A stretch of DNA of 64,000 nt from RH-AL1 sp965249685 (GCA_965249685.1 CBDFMN010000003.1:2976001-3040000); one strand, 5' to 3'; positions 21,924 to 31,647 are shown, counted from the stretch's first letter. The notes: generated from the sequence alone by a model not told the origin. Translations and numbers: made by a program.

Positions 21924-24871
21924 GCCTCTTCCGCTCGAAGGCCACTGCGGTCGCGGTGCCGCAATACACCGGGCTGCAGCTGCAGACGGCGAGCAGCGCC
22001 CTCCCTATCCCCATCGTCTACGGCATCACGCTCGTCGCACCGAACCTCATCTGGACCGGGAACTTCCAAACGCAGCCGCAGTACGGGCATGCGGGCGGTG
22101 GCAAAGGTGGCGGCAAGACGAGCCTGTCGGGCTACACCTATTCCACAGCCGCCGTCTTCGCGCTGTGCGAAGGGCCGATCGCCGCGCTGGGCACGGTGTA
22201 CCGCGGGCAGGCCGAGCACAACGCGTCGGAGTTCTACCTCACGCTGTACGACGGCGCGACGCCGCAAGCGCCCTGGGGGTTCCTGCAATCGCGCTTCCCC
22301 GGCGCGGCGTTGGGCTATCAGGGCACGGCCTACGCCGCCACGAGCTTCTTCGACCTGGGGTCGAGCGCCTCTATCAGTTCGCTGTCGTTTGAAGTCTACG
22401 GCCGGCTCTATGCCAGCGGCGTGGTGAACGCGCACGATGCCGATCCCGCGCTCGTGATCGCCGACTTTCTCACGAACGCGCAATACGGCGTCGGCTTTCC
22501 CGCCGCCAGCCTGGACGCGACGAGCCTCTATGGCCAATCCGGCGATGGTTCGTACCAGACCTATTGCCAGGCGATGGGTCTCGCGTTTTCGCCGAGCCTC
22601 AGTAACCAGGAAGCCGCCAACGCGACGCTCGCGCGCTGGCTGGAGATCACCAACAGCGCCGCCGTCTGGTCCGGCGGCCGGCTGAGGATCGTACCCTATG
22701 GCGACGCGCCGGCGAGCGGCTCGCTCTACGGCGGGGGCTCCGTCGACTTTATGCCGAACGCGGGCGTCGCCTACGATCTCGACGACGACGATTACATCTA
22801 CGAGGGCAGCGGCGATCCCGTGACCGTCTCGCGCCTCGATCCCTATGCCGCCTCGAACCTCTTGCGGCTCGAAATGCTCGACCGCGCCAACAAGTACAGC
22901 GCGACGCCCGTCGAGGCGCGCGACCAGAACGCGATCGAGCTCTACGGGCTGCACGTCGCCTCCACGGTTACCGCGCACGAGATCTGCGACATTGCGGTCG
23001 CGCGCGTGGCGGCGCAACTCATCCTCCAGCGCGCGCAATACGTCCGCAACAGCTACGCCTTCCGGCTCTCCTGGGATCATTGCCTGCTCGAGCCGATGGA
23101 TATCGTGACGCTGACCGATCCGGGCCTGGGCCTCGCCCGCACGCCGGTGCGGATCGTCGCGATCGAGGAGGATGCCTCGGGTCTCCTCAGCGTCACCGCG
23201 GAGGAATATCCCGGCGCCGTCGCCACCGCCGTCCGCTATCCCGTGGCCGGTGCGGTCAACGCGCCGATCAACCGAGCCGTCGCGCCCGCGCCGGTCAACC
23301 CACCGGTCGTGTTCGAGCCGCCCGCGGAACTGTCGGGCGGCGCGGCGCAACTCTGGGTCGGCTTGTCCGGCGGCATGAACGGCGTCGCCGACCCCAACTG
23401 GGGCGGCGCGGTCGTCTACGTCTCGAGCGACGATGCGTCCTACACCGAGGTCGCGACCGTCACCGCCACGGCCCGCCAGGGCATGCTGGCGGCCGCCCTC
23501 GGCGCACCCGGTGCCGCCCCGCCGTCGATGAGCGTGGACTTCTCGCAGAGTGGCGCGGCGCTGCCGTCGGCAAGCCCCACCCCTGCGCTGGCCCTGGTCG
23601 GTGCTGAGATCGTAGCATTCGGCGCGGCCGACCTGACCGGCCCCGCCACCTACGCCCTGAGCGGCCTCGGCCGCGCGGTCTATGGCCTGCAGGGGGGTGC
23701 CCACCCGGCCGGCACGCCGGTGCTTGGCCTCGACGGCGCGGTCTATCGCTACAGCCTGTCGGCGTCGGCGATCGGGCAGACGCTGTACCTCAAGTTCGCC
23801 TCGTTCAACACGTTTGGCGGAGCGCTGCAGGAACTGTCGACTTGCGTCCGATACGCGGTCACGCCCGTCGGCTCCGGCGTGTTCGGGCCGGTGGCGCAGG
23901 CGCTCGGCCAAGGCAGCCCGCTCGACGAGGGCGCCGCCAGCCTCGCCGTGACCGAGACCGACAGCTACGGGCTCGCCTCCGATCCTTACGCGGAGTTGGT
24001 GGACATGGGCCTCGCCTCCGACGGCGTGCCGATGCTTGCGGTCGGTTCGGGTGGGACGGGAGCGACGACGCCGGCGACGGCGCGCGGCAACATCGGCGCG
24101 GCGGCGGCGGGCGCCAACACCGATATCACCAGCCTCGGCAGTCTCGCGGCGCTCGGCATCAACACGACCGCCGACGCGCTCAACCGGCTGGCGGTGAAGT
24201 CTGCGGCCGCCCTGTTCGACAACGTCGGGGGCGGCGTGCAGCTTGCCCTCAACAAGGCGGGCACCGCCGACACGGCGAGCCTGCTCTACCAGACCGGCTA
24301 TGCCGGCCGCGCGCAGGCCGGCTTGCTCGGCGGCGAGCGTTACCAGGTCAACGTCTCGCCCGACGGCGCGGCGTGGCACCGCGCGTTCGACGTCGATCCC
24401 GGCACGGGTCACGTCGGGCTGGCCGGCTATCCCGCCGATGCCGGCAATGCGCTCGGCGTCTCCGGCACCTCCTTCCTGTTCAGCGCGGCGACGGATTCGT
24501 GCCGCTTCACCTTCAACAAGGTTGCGGCCGCGCACGACGCGAGCCTGACCTTCGAGACGGGCTTTTCCGCCCGCGCGCTCGCCGGCCTGCTCGGGTCCGA
24601 CAGCTACCAGCTCAAGGTCTCGCCCGATGGGTCGACCTTCCACCAGGCCTATGTCGTCGATCCCCAAACGGGAAACCTCGCGGTCAAGGCGCTGCTGAGT
24701 GCCGCCACCTACGCGGTCGCCGCGCTGCCGGCAGGCCTGAACGGCGCCCTCGTTTTCGCCACCGACGGCCGCAAGACGGGCGAGGCCGCCGGCACCGGCA
24801 CGGGCGTCCTCGTCGCCTTCTCCAACGGATCGTGGCGCCGGCTCTCCGACGACGCGGTCGTCTCTTTTTAA
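21920..24871 (+). CDS. host-specificity / tail tip protein (gpJ-like, GTA gp15 C-part)
   Basis: This 983-residue protein has LPIPIVYGITLVAPNLIWTG at the N-terminus and AWGFL-type tail modules in the first 450 residues, as in phage tail-tip J proteins. Fibronectin-like and Gly/Ala-rich regions follow. Residues about 755-960 contain two tandem copies of a module: NKAGTADTASLLYQTGY...YQVNVSPDGAAWHRAF and NKVAAAHDASLTFETGF...YQLKVSPDGSTFHQAY. This part is probably the receptor-binding end. The TIM barrel found in RcGTA gp15 is absent here because it is encoded separately upstream. Confidence 0.82.
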   Translation: MSLFRSKATAVAVPQYTGLQLQTASSALPIPIVYGITLVAPNLIWTGNFQTQPQYGHAGGGKGGGKTSLSGYTYSTAAVFALCEGPIAALGTVYRGQAEHNASEFYLTLYDGATPQAPWGFLQSRFPGAALGYQGTAYAATSFFDLGSSASISSLSFEVYGRLYASGVVNAHDADPALVIADFLTNAQYGVGFPAASLDATSLYGQSGDGSYQTYCQAMGLAFSPSLSNQEAANATLARWLEITNSAAVWSGGRLRIVPYGDAPASGSLYGGGSVDFMPNAGVAYDLDDDDYIYEGSGDPVTVSRLDPYAASNLLRLEMLDRANKYSATPVEARDQNAIELYGLHVASTVTAHEICDIAVARVAAQLILQRAQYVRNSYAFRLSWDHCLLEPMDIVTLTDPGLGLARTPVRIVAIEEDASGLLSVTAEEYPGAVATAVRYPVAGAVNAPINRAVAPAPVNPPVVFEPPAELSGGAAQLWVGLSGGMNGVADPNWGGAVVYVSSDDASYTEVATVTATARQGMLAAALGAPGAAPPSMSVDFSQSGAALPSASPTPALALVGAEIVAFGAADLTGPATYALSGLGRAVYGLQGGAHPAGTPVLGLDGAVYRYSLSASAIGQTLYLKFASFNTFGGALQELSTCVRYAVTPVGSGVFGPVAQALGQGSPLDEGAASLAVTETDSYGLASDPYAELVDMGLASDGVPMLAVGSGGTGATTPATARGNIGAAAAGANTDITSLGSLAALGINTTADALNRLAVKSAAALFDNVGGGVQLALNKAGTADTASLLYQTGYAGRAQAGLLGGERYQVNVSPDGAAWHRAFDVDPGTGHVGLAGYPADAGNALGVSGTSFLFSAATDSCRFTFNKVAAAHDASLTFETGFSARALAGLLGSDSYQLKVSPDGSTFHQAYVVDPQTGNLAVKALLSAATYAVAALPAGLNGALVFATDGRKTGEAAGTGTGVLVAFSNGSWRRLSDDAVVSF

Positions 24872-24881
24872 GGGTCACATC

Positions 24882-26042
24882 ATGAGCGTGCAGGTCAAAC
24901 GCCGTCGCGAGGCGGCCTCCTATCTCGCGGGCTTCGTCGGGGCTCAGGCCGAACTCATCGTCGATACGACGAACAACCGGGTTCAAGTCCACGACGGCGC
25001 CACGCCCGGCGGCTTCGCGGCGGCAAAGCTGTCGGAGACGCTCACCAACACCCGCACGGCGGTCGCCGACGCCGGCTATGCCGCGCTTCCGAGCGACCGG
25101 ACGATCGCCCTGACCGCGTTGACGGCGCCGCGCACGGTCGCGCTCCCGGCGGCGACCGCCTTTCCGACCGGCACGCGCCTCCTGGTCGTCGACGAGTCCG
25201 GCGGCTGCGGCCCAGCGACCAAGATCAGCGTGGCGGCCGCCGGCGCCGACCGTATCAACGGCGCGGCCGCCGTCTTCATTGGTGTGCCCTACGGCTTCGT
25301 CGCGCTGGAGAGCAACGGCGTCGGCAAGTGGGTCATCCTCGACCAGGCGACCGGGAGCATCGGCACCTTGACCGGCACGGCGACCCCCGCCTTTCTCTTC
25401 ACGCCGGGCGGCGACGGCCTCGTCTCATTCTACCGCATGGACGCCGCCCGCCCGCAGCTTCCGCGCACGACGAACCTCGCGGGCCTCGCGGGCGCCACGC
25501 TCACCTTGAGCGGCGGTAGCGACGCCGCGCTCTTCTTCACCGCCACCATGGCGGGGGTGTCTTACGCGCGGATTTGGAACGTCACCAAGGCGCCGGCGCA
25601 GGCTGCCTGGGTCAAGGCGACGCCCGCGCCCAATCAGTTGAGCGTCACGAGCGCTGCCGACGTGGCGTCCTGGTCGGCGGGGGATAGTGTCCAGATCGGC
25701 GATCCGCCGGCGCTGCACGGTGGCAACGTCGTCGTCGCGCTCGATATCAGCCCCATGCAGGTGGCGCTGTTCGGGCAGGCCTTCCCGCAGACCGGGGTGA
25801 TCGCCAAGCTGTCGGTAGCTGGCGTCAACGCGGCCGTGGCCCTATCCGGCACCGCGACGGGGGGATCTTTCGTCGCGAACAATTGCGTCAACGACGGCGC
25901 CTCCGTCAGCGGTATCACGATGGTCCCGTGCACGCTCGCCTCGCCGGTGTCGGCGGCAAACCTGATCTTCCTCCGCGAGACGATCGCCGCGCCCAACATG
26001 ATCGGCACGACGCTCTATTCCTCGCTGGCGATGCTCGGATGA
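24882..26042 (+). CDS. tail fibre / appendage protein
   Basis: This 386-residue protein begins MSVQVKRRREAASYLAGF with VDTTNNRVQVHDGATPGG. That is the short N-terminal motif (IVDTTNNRVQVHDG) of phage tail fibre and Mtd-like proteins that attaches them to the tail. The rest is Thr/Ala/Gly-rich beta structure without recognised enzymatic motifs. It probably gives host range. It overlaps the endolysin gene by ATGA. Confidence 0.68.
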   Translation: MSVQVKRRREAASYLAGFVGAQAELIVDTTNNRVQVHDGATPGGFAAAKLSETLTNTRTAVADAGYAALPSDRTIALTALTAPRTVALPAATAFPTGTRLLVVDESGGCGPATKISVAAAGADRINGAAAVFIGVPYGFVALESNGVGKWVILDQATGSIGTLTGTATPAFLFTPGGDGLVSFYRMDAARPQLPRTTNLAGLAGATLTLSGGSDAALFFTATMAGVSYARIWNVTKAPAQAAWVKATPAPNQLSVTSAADVASWSAGDSVQIGDPPALHGGNVVVALDISPMQVALFGQAFPQTGVIAKLSVAGVNAAVALSGTATGGSFVANNCVNDGASVSGITMVPCTLASPVSAANLIFLRETIAAPNMIGTTLYSSLAMLG

Positions 26043-26707
26043 CGGCAAATCTTCCGGAACCCTCCCCGCGGCCCTGCTTCGACCGCCCGCGCTTCTTTGC
26101 GGCCGTCCGCACGCCACTCTTCGGCACGCTCGCATCGTCGCAGGCCGACGGCTGCGAAGCCATCCTCGCGGAGGCGGAGCGGCGCGGGTTGGCCGACACC
26201 CGCGCGCTCGCCTACATGCTCGCCACCGTCTTCTGGGAGACGGCGCGCACCATGCAGCCCGTCCGCGAGATCGGTCGCGGCCGCGGCAAGCCCTACGGCA
26301 CCGCCGACCCGCACACCAGCCACGCCTATTACGGCCGCGGCCTCGTGCAGCTGACGTGGAAGGCCAATTACGCCGCGCTGGGCGCCGTCTGCGGCCTCGA
26401 CCTCGTCGCCCAGCCGGACCTCGCGCTGCGGCTCGCGCCGGCCACCGCCATCCTCTTCGAAGGGATGGGTCGCGGCCTCTTCACCGGCAAGAAGCTCGCC
26501 GACTATTTCCACCCCGATACGGCGGACTGGGTCGGCGCGCGGCGCATCGTCAACGGCCAGGACCGGGCGGAGGCGATCGCCGGCTATGCCCGCCGTTTCG
26601 ACGCGGCGCTGCGGGCCGCCGCCGACGATCGGCGGCCTCGATCGGCTGCGCCGCCGCGCCTGGCCGACCGCCTGCGTCGCTTCTTTCACCTCGCTCCAAG
26701 GACATGA
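26039..26707 (+). CDS. endolysin, glycoside hydrolase family 19-like
   Basis: This 222-residue lysozyme/chitinase-type enzyme would cut peptidoglycan glycan strands at lysis. Motifs: LATVFWETARTMQPVRE (general acid Glu region) and YYGRGLVQLTWKANY (GH19 signature), then RRIVNGQDRAEAIAGYA. There is no signal peptide, so release needs a holin. It is followed by two or three small membrane proteins that fit this role. Confidence 0.85.
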   Translation: MTANLPEPSPRPCFDRPRFFAAVRTPLFGTLASSQADGCEAILAEAERRGLADTRALAYMLATVFWETARTMQPVREIGRGRGKPYGTADPHTSHAYYGRGLVQLTWKANYAALGAVCGLDLVAQPDLALRLAPATAILFEGMGRGLFTGKKLADYFHPDTADWVGARRIVNGQDRAEAIAGYARRFDAALRAAADDRRPRSAAPPRLADRLRRFFHLAPRT

Positions 26708-26711
26708 CACC

Positions 26712-27137
26712 ATGCAAACAGCCATTCTCACCCTGCTCGTCTTCGTCGCCGCCTGGACCGCCGCCTACCTCCTCGTGATCCGCCGCTGGCTCCTGCAATA
26801 TGCACGCACCGCCGGACTGATGCGGCGCATCGAGGCGGCCGAAGGCAGTCTCTGGGCCAAGGTCAAAGTCTGGTCCGAGGGCAAGAAAACGCTGGGCGTG
26901 GCTTTCCTCATGTCGGCGTTGACCGCGGCGAAGTCGGCCCTCGACTCGACGGCGCTAGCAGTTGGCACGCTCCAGCCCAGCGACATCGAGGCTCTGAAGG
27001 ACCAGGGCGTGTGGCGCGCCTTCTTCGACGACGGGGTGGTGCTGAAAATCGTGAGCGGGCTGGCGCTCGCCACCGGTCTGCTGGCGATCCGCGGCCATCT
27101 CACCGCCGCGAAGATCGAGCCGAACACCGACAAGTAG
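26712..27137 (+). CDS. small membrane protein of the lysis region
   Basis: This 141-residue protein has an N-terminal membrane segment (residues about 3-24, ILTLLVFVAAWTAAYLLVI) and a weaker hydrophobic stretch near the end (LKIVSGLALATGLLAI). A holin or spanin-type helper role is possible. No family is recognised. Confidence 0.6.
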   Translation: MQTAILTLLVFVAAWTAAYLLVIRRWLLQYARTAGLMRRIEAAEGSLWAKVKVWSEGKKTLGVAFLMSALTAAKSALDSTALAVGTLQPSDIEALKDQGVWRAFFDDGVVLKIVSGLALATGLLAIRGHLTAAKIEPNTDK

Positions 27138-27149
27138 GGAGCCGACGCC

Positions 27150-27596
27150 ATGCCCTTCCTCGCTCTCGTCATGCCGCTGCTCGGCGGACTTCTCACGCCG
27201 CTCGTCAAAGCGTGGTCGGACTACAAACGGGTGCAGCTGACGACGAACGAGGCGGGCTTTGCCGCCGCGGCCGCCGCCGACGTCGAGACGCTCAAGGCTG
27301 CGCTCGCCGCCGACGTCGCGGACAACGCGTTGAAGGTTCAGCTTTACGGCAGCGGCCTCTATCGCTTCGTCTCCTGGTTCGTCGGCATCGCCGTGGCGAT
27401 CCACTTCGGCCTCGTGTTCTGGGCCACGATCCTCGCCTCGCGCTTCCTGTTTGGGCGCGACGTCCTCGGCGTGCCGCAGGCGCCGGGTCCCTACGGGGCG
27501 GTGTTCGAATGGGCGATCATCTCGAGCTTCTTCATCGTGCGGGCGGTGCACGGTGGTCCCTCCGACGTGGCGCGCTGGCTCGGGCGCAAGCCCTGA
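27150..27596 (+). CDS. holin-like membrane protein (GTA 3-TM type)
   Basis: This 148-residue protein has hydrophobic segments at about residues 2-18, 70-98 and 115-134. An acidic-basic linker between them includes TLKAALAADVADNALKVQ. Architecture and position after the endolysin fit the three-membrane-segment holins of gene transfer agents and related phages. Assigned by topology, not by a strong motif. Confidence 0.62.
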   Translation: MPFLALVMPLLGGLLTPLVKAWSDYKRVQLTTNEAGFAAAAAADVETLKAALAADVADNALKVQLYGSGLYRFVSWFVGIAVAIHFGLVFWATILASRFLFGRDVLGVPQAPGPYGAVFEWAIISSFFIVRAVHGGPSDVARWLGRKP

Positions 27597-27626
27597 GTCT
27601 TGCCGCGCCGCCCCGAAGGAACTGCC

Positions 27627-27956
27627 ATGGACCTCACACCCGTCCTCCTGCCCTTCGTCCACGAGGCCCTGAAGGACCTCGGCCTATGGGCGCTCGCGCC
27701 GCTGCTCGGCTTCCTTGCCCTATGGGAGGTGCGGCGCAAGCTGCTTGCGAAGGACACGGAGATCGCCGCCCTGCGCCGGCAGAACGACGAACTGCGCGAC
27801 AAGCGCCTGCAGGATGCGCGCGAGATGATCCGCGTCGCCGAATCGGGCACGGCCGCGACGGCGGCGCGCACGCAAAGCGACCAGCGCTTCGCCGACCTGC
27901 TGGAGTCGGCGTTGCGCCAGCCCGAGCGGCGCGGTCGAATTGGATGGAGGCGCTGA
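27627..27956 (+). CDS. small membrane-anchored coiled-coil protein
   Basis: This 109-residue protein has one membrane segment (residues about 18-36, LGLWALAPLLGFLALW) followed by a charged coiled coil (KDTEIAALRRQNDELRDKRLQ). It could be an Rz-like or holin-accessory protein. ATG 27627 was chosen over the upstream TTG. It shares one base with the next start (TGATG). Confidence 0.58.
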   Translation: MDLTPVLLPFVHEALKDLGLWALAPLLGFLALWEVRRKLLAKDTEIAALRRQNDELRDKRLQDAREMIRVAESGTAATAARTQSDQRFADLLESALRQPERRGRIGWRR

Positions 27957-28171
27957 TGGCCTGGCGCAACCCTTTCCGCCGCAGCCCCGCGCCTCCGGAG
28001 CGGCCGGCGCCGCCCGCCGATGACGCGGAAGGCGAGCACCTGCGCGCCGCCGTGCGCGAGCATACCCGTATCAAGCTCGACAATGCCCGCTGCTACGAGG
28101 CGCGGGTGCAGGGCATGATCGACGAATTGTTCCTGCGGATGGGAGAGAGTCATGCCCCGCACGATTCGTGA
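27956..28171 (+). CDS. small hypothetical phage protein
   Basis: This 71-residue Pro-rich then charged helical protein (MAWRNPFRRSPAPPERP) starts at ATG 27956, overlapping the previous stop. A slightly earlier in-frame ATG exists at 27944. It overlaps the start of the next gene by 20 bases. Not recognised. Confidence 0.5.
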   Translation: MAWRNPFRRSPAPPERPAPPADDAEGEHLRAAVREHTRIKLDNARCYEARVQGMIDELFLRMGESHAPHDS

Positions 28172-28670
28172 CTGCCTCTCGGGCCGGTTGTTCCGCGCCC
28201 TCGCCACATTGGTCGCAGCCTATGCTGTCCTGGCGGTGATGCTGAGGCCAAATCATCTTATCCTGCTGCTCAACGGGCTGACGCTGTCGGTCTCGGCCGG
28301 CGTCGCGGTGGCGTATCTGCCGGTCGCGGGCGCGGCGCTGCGTCGGCTCACGCCATCACGCGGCGACGTCTTGGGGGTCGGGATCTTCTTCACCGGCATT
28401 TCCGGCGTTGCGCTGCGCGTCGGCTCCATCCTGGCGCGCGACCTCGCCCGCCCCGCGATCCTCAACACGGGCTTCGTCGCCGCGTCGATCTTCCTCGGGC
28501 TGCTCGGCCTCGCCTGCTCGTTCTGGGCGCCGTTCGCCAACGAGGGACGGGTGCCGCGCGAGAGATGGGGCGTGGCCGGGCTCACCGTGGCGCTCGGCGT
28601 GGCCCTGGCCTTCACCGTCGCGGCCGTCCACCAATTTACGCCGCCTTCGCCGCTGTTCCGGTTCGAGTGA
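28152..28670 (+). CDS. membrane protein at the right end of the prophage
   Basis: This 172-residue protein has four predicted membrane segments (about 13-32, 35-60, 75-130 in two parts, and 142-162). No family is recognised. It ends 3 bases before the convergent stop of pncB, so there is no room for a normal attachment site between prophage and host gene. Confidence 0.6.
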   Translation: MPRTIRDCLSGRLFRALATLVAAYAVLAVMLRPNHLILLLNGLTLSVSAGVAVAYLPVAGAALRRLTPSRGDVLGVGIFFTGISGVALRVGSILARDLARPAILNTGFVAASIFLGLLGLACSFWAPFANEGRVPRERWGVAGLTVALGVALAFTVAAVHQFTPPSPLFRFE

Positions 28671-28673
28671 GGG

Positions 28674-29981
28674 CTAAGCCTCCCGCTCCAGGCCCGGTTT
28701 GTAGCCGAACACACGAACGTAGCGCTCGACCTCTTCCGCCGGTCCCATGAACTTCGCGGGATTGTCCGACAGCTTGACGGCGGAACGCCCGTCCGCCTCG
28801 AACACCTTGCACACCAGCGAGACGGGCCTGAGATCGATCGGGCTCTGCGCCGGAAGGCAGCCGACGAAATCGTTGGTGAGGTTGGTGCCCCAACCGATCG
28901 AGACCTGCACGCGTCCGCGCAACGCCCGCACGCTGGCCTCGATCGAGTCGAGCGTCATGCCGTCGGAGAGGATGACGAGCTTCTCGCGCGGGTCGCGGCC
29001 GCGCGCGCGCCACCAGGCGATCAGCTCCTCCGCCGCCTCGACCGGCGGCTTGGAATCCGGCCGCGCGCCCGTCCAGTCCGCCACCCAGTCGGGGGCGGAG
29101 TCGAGGAAATTGGTGGTGCCGAACGTGTCGGGCAGCAGCACCAGCAGGTTGCCGTTGTAGAGCTTCGACCAGGCCTGCAGCACGTCGAAGGGCGCCTGGC
29201 GCAGGCTTGCGTCGTCCCGCGCCTCGGCGGCGAAGACCATCGGCAGTTCGTGCGCGTTGGTGCCGATCGCCTCCGCGCCGAGGTCCATCGCGTGCTTCAC
29301 GTTGGACGTGCCGGTAAAGCTCGCGCCCAGCCCCTCCTGCAGCGCCGCCACGCACCAGCGCTGCCACAAAAATCCGTGGCGCCGCCGCGTTCCGAAGTCG
29401 CCGAGCCGCAGCGGCCCTTCCGCCGCCAGCGCCTGCAGCCGCTCGATCTTGTCCCACAGCTTGGACTTGGCGCGGGCGTAGAAAAGGTCGAGCTCGAAGC
29501 GGCTGAGCCCGGCCATCGCGCGGCGCGCCCGCATCTCGTTGAGGATGGCCAGGGCCGGCACCTCCCACATGGTCGTCTCGGACCAAAGTCCAGCGAAGCG
29601 CAGCTCGAGTTGCCCGTCGCGCTCCGCGAGTTCATAGGGGGGCAGCTGGAACGTCGCGAGATAATCGATGAAGGCCGGCTCGAAGATCTGGTGGCGGCCG
29701 TAGAAGGAATTGCCGGCGAGCCAGACGAGCTCGTTGCGCCCGAAGCGCAGGGTGCGGGCGTGGTCGAGCTGCGCCACCAACTCGTCGCGGTCGATCGCCT
29801 CCGCGAGCTTCACCGTCTTCGAGCGGTTGACGAGGCCGAACACCACGCGGGTGTCGCCTTTGAGCTTCCAGATCATCTGCAGCATCAGCAGCTTGTAGAA
29901 ATCCGTGTCGAGCAGCGTGCGCACGATGGGGTCGATGCGGAAGGCATGGTCGTAGACGCGCTTGGCGAGGTCGGAGGTCAT
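28674..29981 (-). CDS. pncB: nicotinate phosphoribosyltransferase
   Basis: This 435-residue enzyme makes nicotinate mononucleotide from nicotinate and PRPP in the NAD salvage (Preiss-Handler) pathway. Motifs: LLDTDFYKLLMLQMIW at the N-terminus, LGDFGTRRRHGFLWQ, FTGTSNVKHAMDLG with GTNAHE, and SDGMTLDSIEAS with GWGTNLTND. Length is normal. Its start lies four bases after the recN stop on the same strand. In many alphaproteobacteria ligA occupies the position after recN, so this arrangement is unusual. Confidence 0.93.
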   Translation of the reverse strand: MTSDLAKRVYDHAFRIDPIVRTLLDTDFYKLLMLQMIWKLKGDTRVVFGLVNRSKTVKLAEAIDRDELVAQLDHARTLRFGRNELVWLAGNSFYGRHQIFEPAFIDYLATFQLPPYELAERDGQLELRFAGLWSETTMWEVPALAILNEMRARRAMAGLSRFELDLFYARAKSKLWDKIERLQALAAEGPLRLGDFGTRRRHGFLWQRWCVAALQEGLGASFTGTSNVKHAMDLGAEAIGTNAHELPMVFAAEARDDASLRQAPFDVLQAWSKLYNGNLLVLLPDTFGTTNFLDSAPDWVADWTGARPDSKPPVEAAEELIAWWRARGRDPREKLVILSDGMTLDSIEASVRALRGRVQVSIGWGTNLTNDFVGCLPAQSPIDLRPVSLVCKVFEADGRSAVKLSDNPAKFMGPAEEVERYVRVFGYKPGLEREA

Positions 29982-29984
29982 GGC

Positions 29985-31647
29985 TCAGCGCGTCTCCGCC
30001 AGCAGGCGCCCGGCGGCGGCGCGCGCTTCGTCCGTCACGCTCGCGCCGGCCAGCATGCGGGCGATCTCCTCCTGGCGCGCCTCCGGCGCGAGTGTCGTGA
30101 CGCGGGTGGCGACGCGCCGCCCACCGTCCGTCGCGCCCTTGGCGATGCGGAAATGGCCGGCCGCGCGCGCCGCGACCTGCGGCGCGTGGGTGACGGTGAG
30201 CACCTGCACGCGCGCGGCCAGGCGCGCCAGCCGCTGCCCCATCGCGTCGGCTACCGCACCGCCCACGCCGGTGTCGATCTCGTCGAAGACGAGGGTGGGC
30301 GCCGAAACCCTTGCTTGCGAGCGCGACCTTGAGGGCGAGCATGAATCGGGCGAGTTCGCCGCCGGACGCGATCTTCATCAGCGGGCCTGGCCGCGTCCCG
30401 GGATTGGTCGCGACCCAGAAGCCGACCGCGTCGGTCCCCTCGGGGCCGGCCGTCTCGGGCTCGACCTGGGTGGTGAAGCGCGCGCGCTCCAGCTTCAGCG
30501 GTGCCAGCTCGGCGTTGACGGCGCGGTCGAGCGCCGCCGCCGCCGTCCTGCGCGCGGCGGAGAGGCGTTCGGCGGCGCCGGCGTAGGTGGCCTCGGCCTC
30601 GGCCGCGGCGCGCCCCAGCGCCGCCAGGTTCGCCTCGTCGGCGTCGAGCGCCTCCAGCGTCGTGGCATGCTGGGCCGCGAGCGCGGGCAGGGCGTCGGCG
30701 GCCACCGCGTATTTCCGCGCGGCGGCGCGCAGGGCGAATAGCCGCTCCTCGATCCGCTCCAGCTCGTGCGGGTCGAACTCGGCGTCGCGCAGCGCCCCGT
30801 CCAGAGCGTCGCGCGCGGCGTCGAGCGCCACCAGCGCGGCGTTGAGGGCCTCGACGCTCGGGCCGATCAGCGCCGGCGCCTGCGCCTGCCGCCGGTCCAG
30901 CCGACGCAGCGCCCCGCTGATGGCCGCGACGGACCCATCCGCCCCGACCGCATCGCGCGCGTCGCGCAGGTCGGATGCCACCTTCTCCGCCGCCATCATC
31001 GCCTGCCGGCGCGCGGTCAGGGCGGCTTCTTCGCCGGCCTCCACCGCCAGCATCGTCAGTTCCGCATGGGCGTGGCGCAGGTACTCCGCCTCGGCCCGGA
31101 CGGCGGCGACGCGCGCCTCCTCGGAGCGGCGCTGCGCGTTGAGCTGGCGGACGGCGGCATGGGCCTGCCGAACGGCCTCCAGCGGGCCGCCGAGGCCGCC
31201 GAACGCGTCGAGGAGCTGACGGTGGGCGGCGGGCTCGATGAGCGCGCGGTCGTCGTGCTGGCCATGGATCTCGACAAGCGCGCGGCCGAGCGTGCGCAGC
31301 GTCTGCACGCTGACCGGCTGGTCGTTGACGAAGGCGCGGGTCCGTCCGTCCGCCATCTGGACGCGGCGCAGGATGAGGTCGCCGTCCGCCTCGATGTCGC
31401 CCGCCCGCGCCGCCTCGCGCGCGGGATGGTCGAGCGGAAGATCGAAGACGGCGGTCACCTGCCCCTGGTCCGCGCCTTCGCGCACCAGCGAACCGTCGCC
31501 GCGAGCCCCCAGGGCCAGCGAGAAGGCATCGAGCAGGATGGACTTGCCGGCGCCCGTCTCGCCCGTCAACACGGTCATGCCGCGCCCGAGGTCGAGGTCA
31601 AGCCGGTCGATCAGAACGATGTCGCGGATCGAAAGCTGGACCAGCAC
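29985..31647 (-). pseudogene. recN: DNA repair protein RecN, interrupted by a one-base insertion
   Basis: RecN is an SMC-like ATPase for double-strand-break repair. The N-terminal part is intact: Walker A TGETGAGKS at about residues 29-37, ALVEIHGQHDD at about 143-153, a long coiled coil, then MKIASGGELARFMLALKVALASKG. At 30305-30307 (AAA on the plus strand) the frame shifts. The protein continues in another frame with APTLVFDEID, GGAVADAMG and LTVTHAPQVAA to TGA at 29985. Removing one base restores a 553-residue RecN. It is either a true mutation or a sequence error. Confidence 0.85.

Noticed and set aside
21761..24667. Minus-strand open frame of about 970 codons
   Set aside because: Antisense to the tail-tip gene; composition typical of a high-GC shadow.
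2656..28670. Integrase gene or att direct repeats for the prophage
   Set aside because: None found by eye; the right edge leaves only 3 bases between gene stops.
30266..30320. Programmed frameshift in recN
   Set aside because: No slippery heptamer and no known recoding in recN; a simple one-base insertion or sequence error is more likely.
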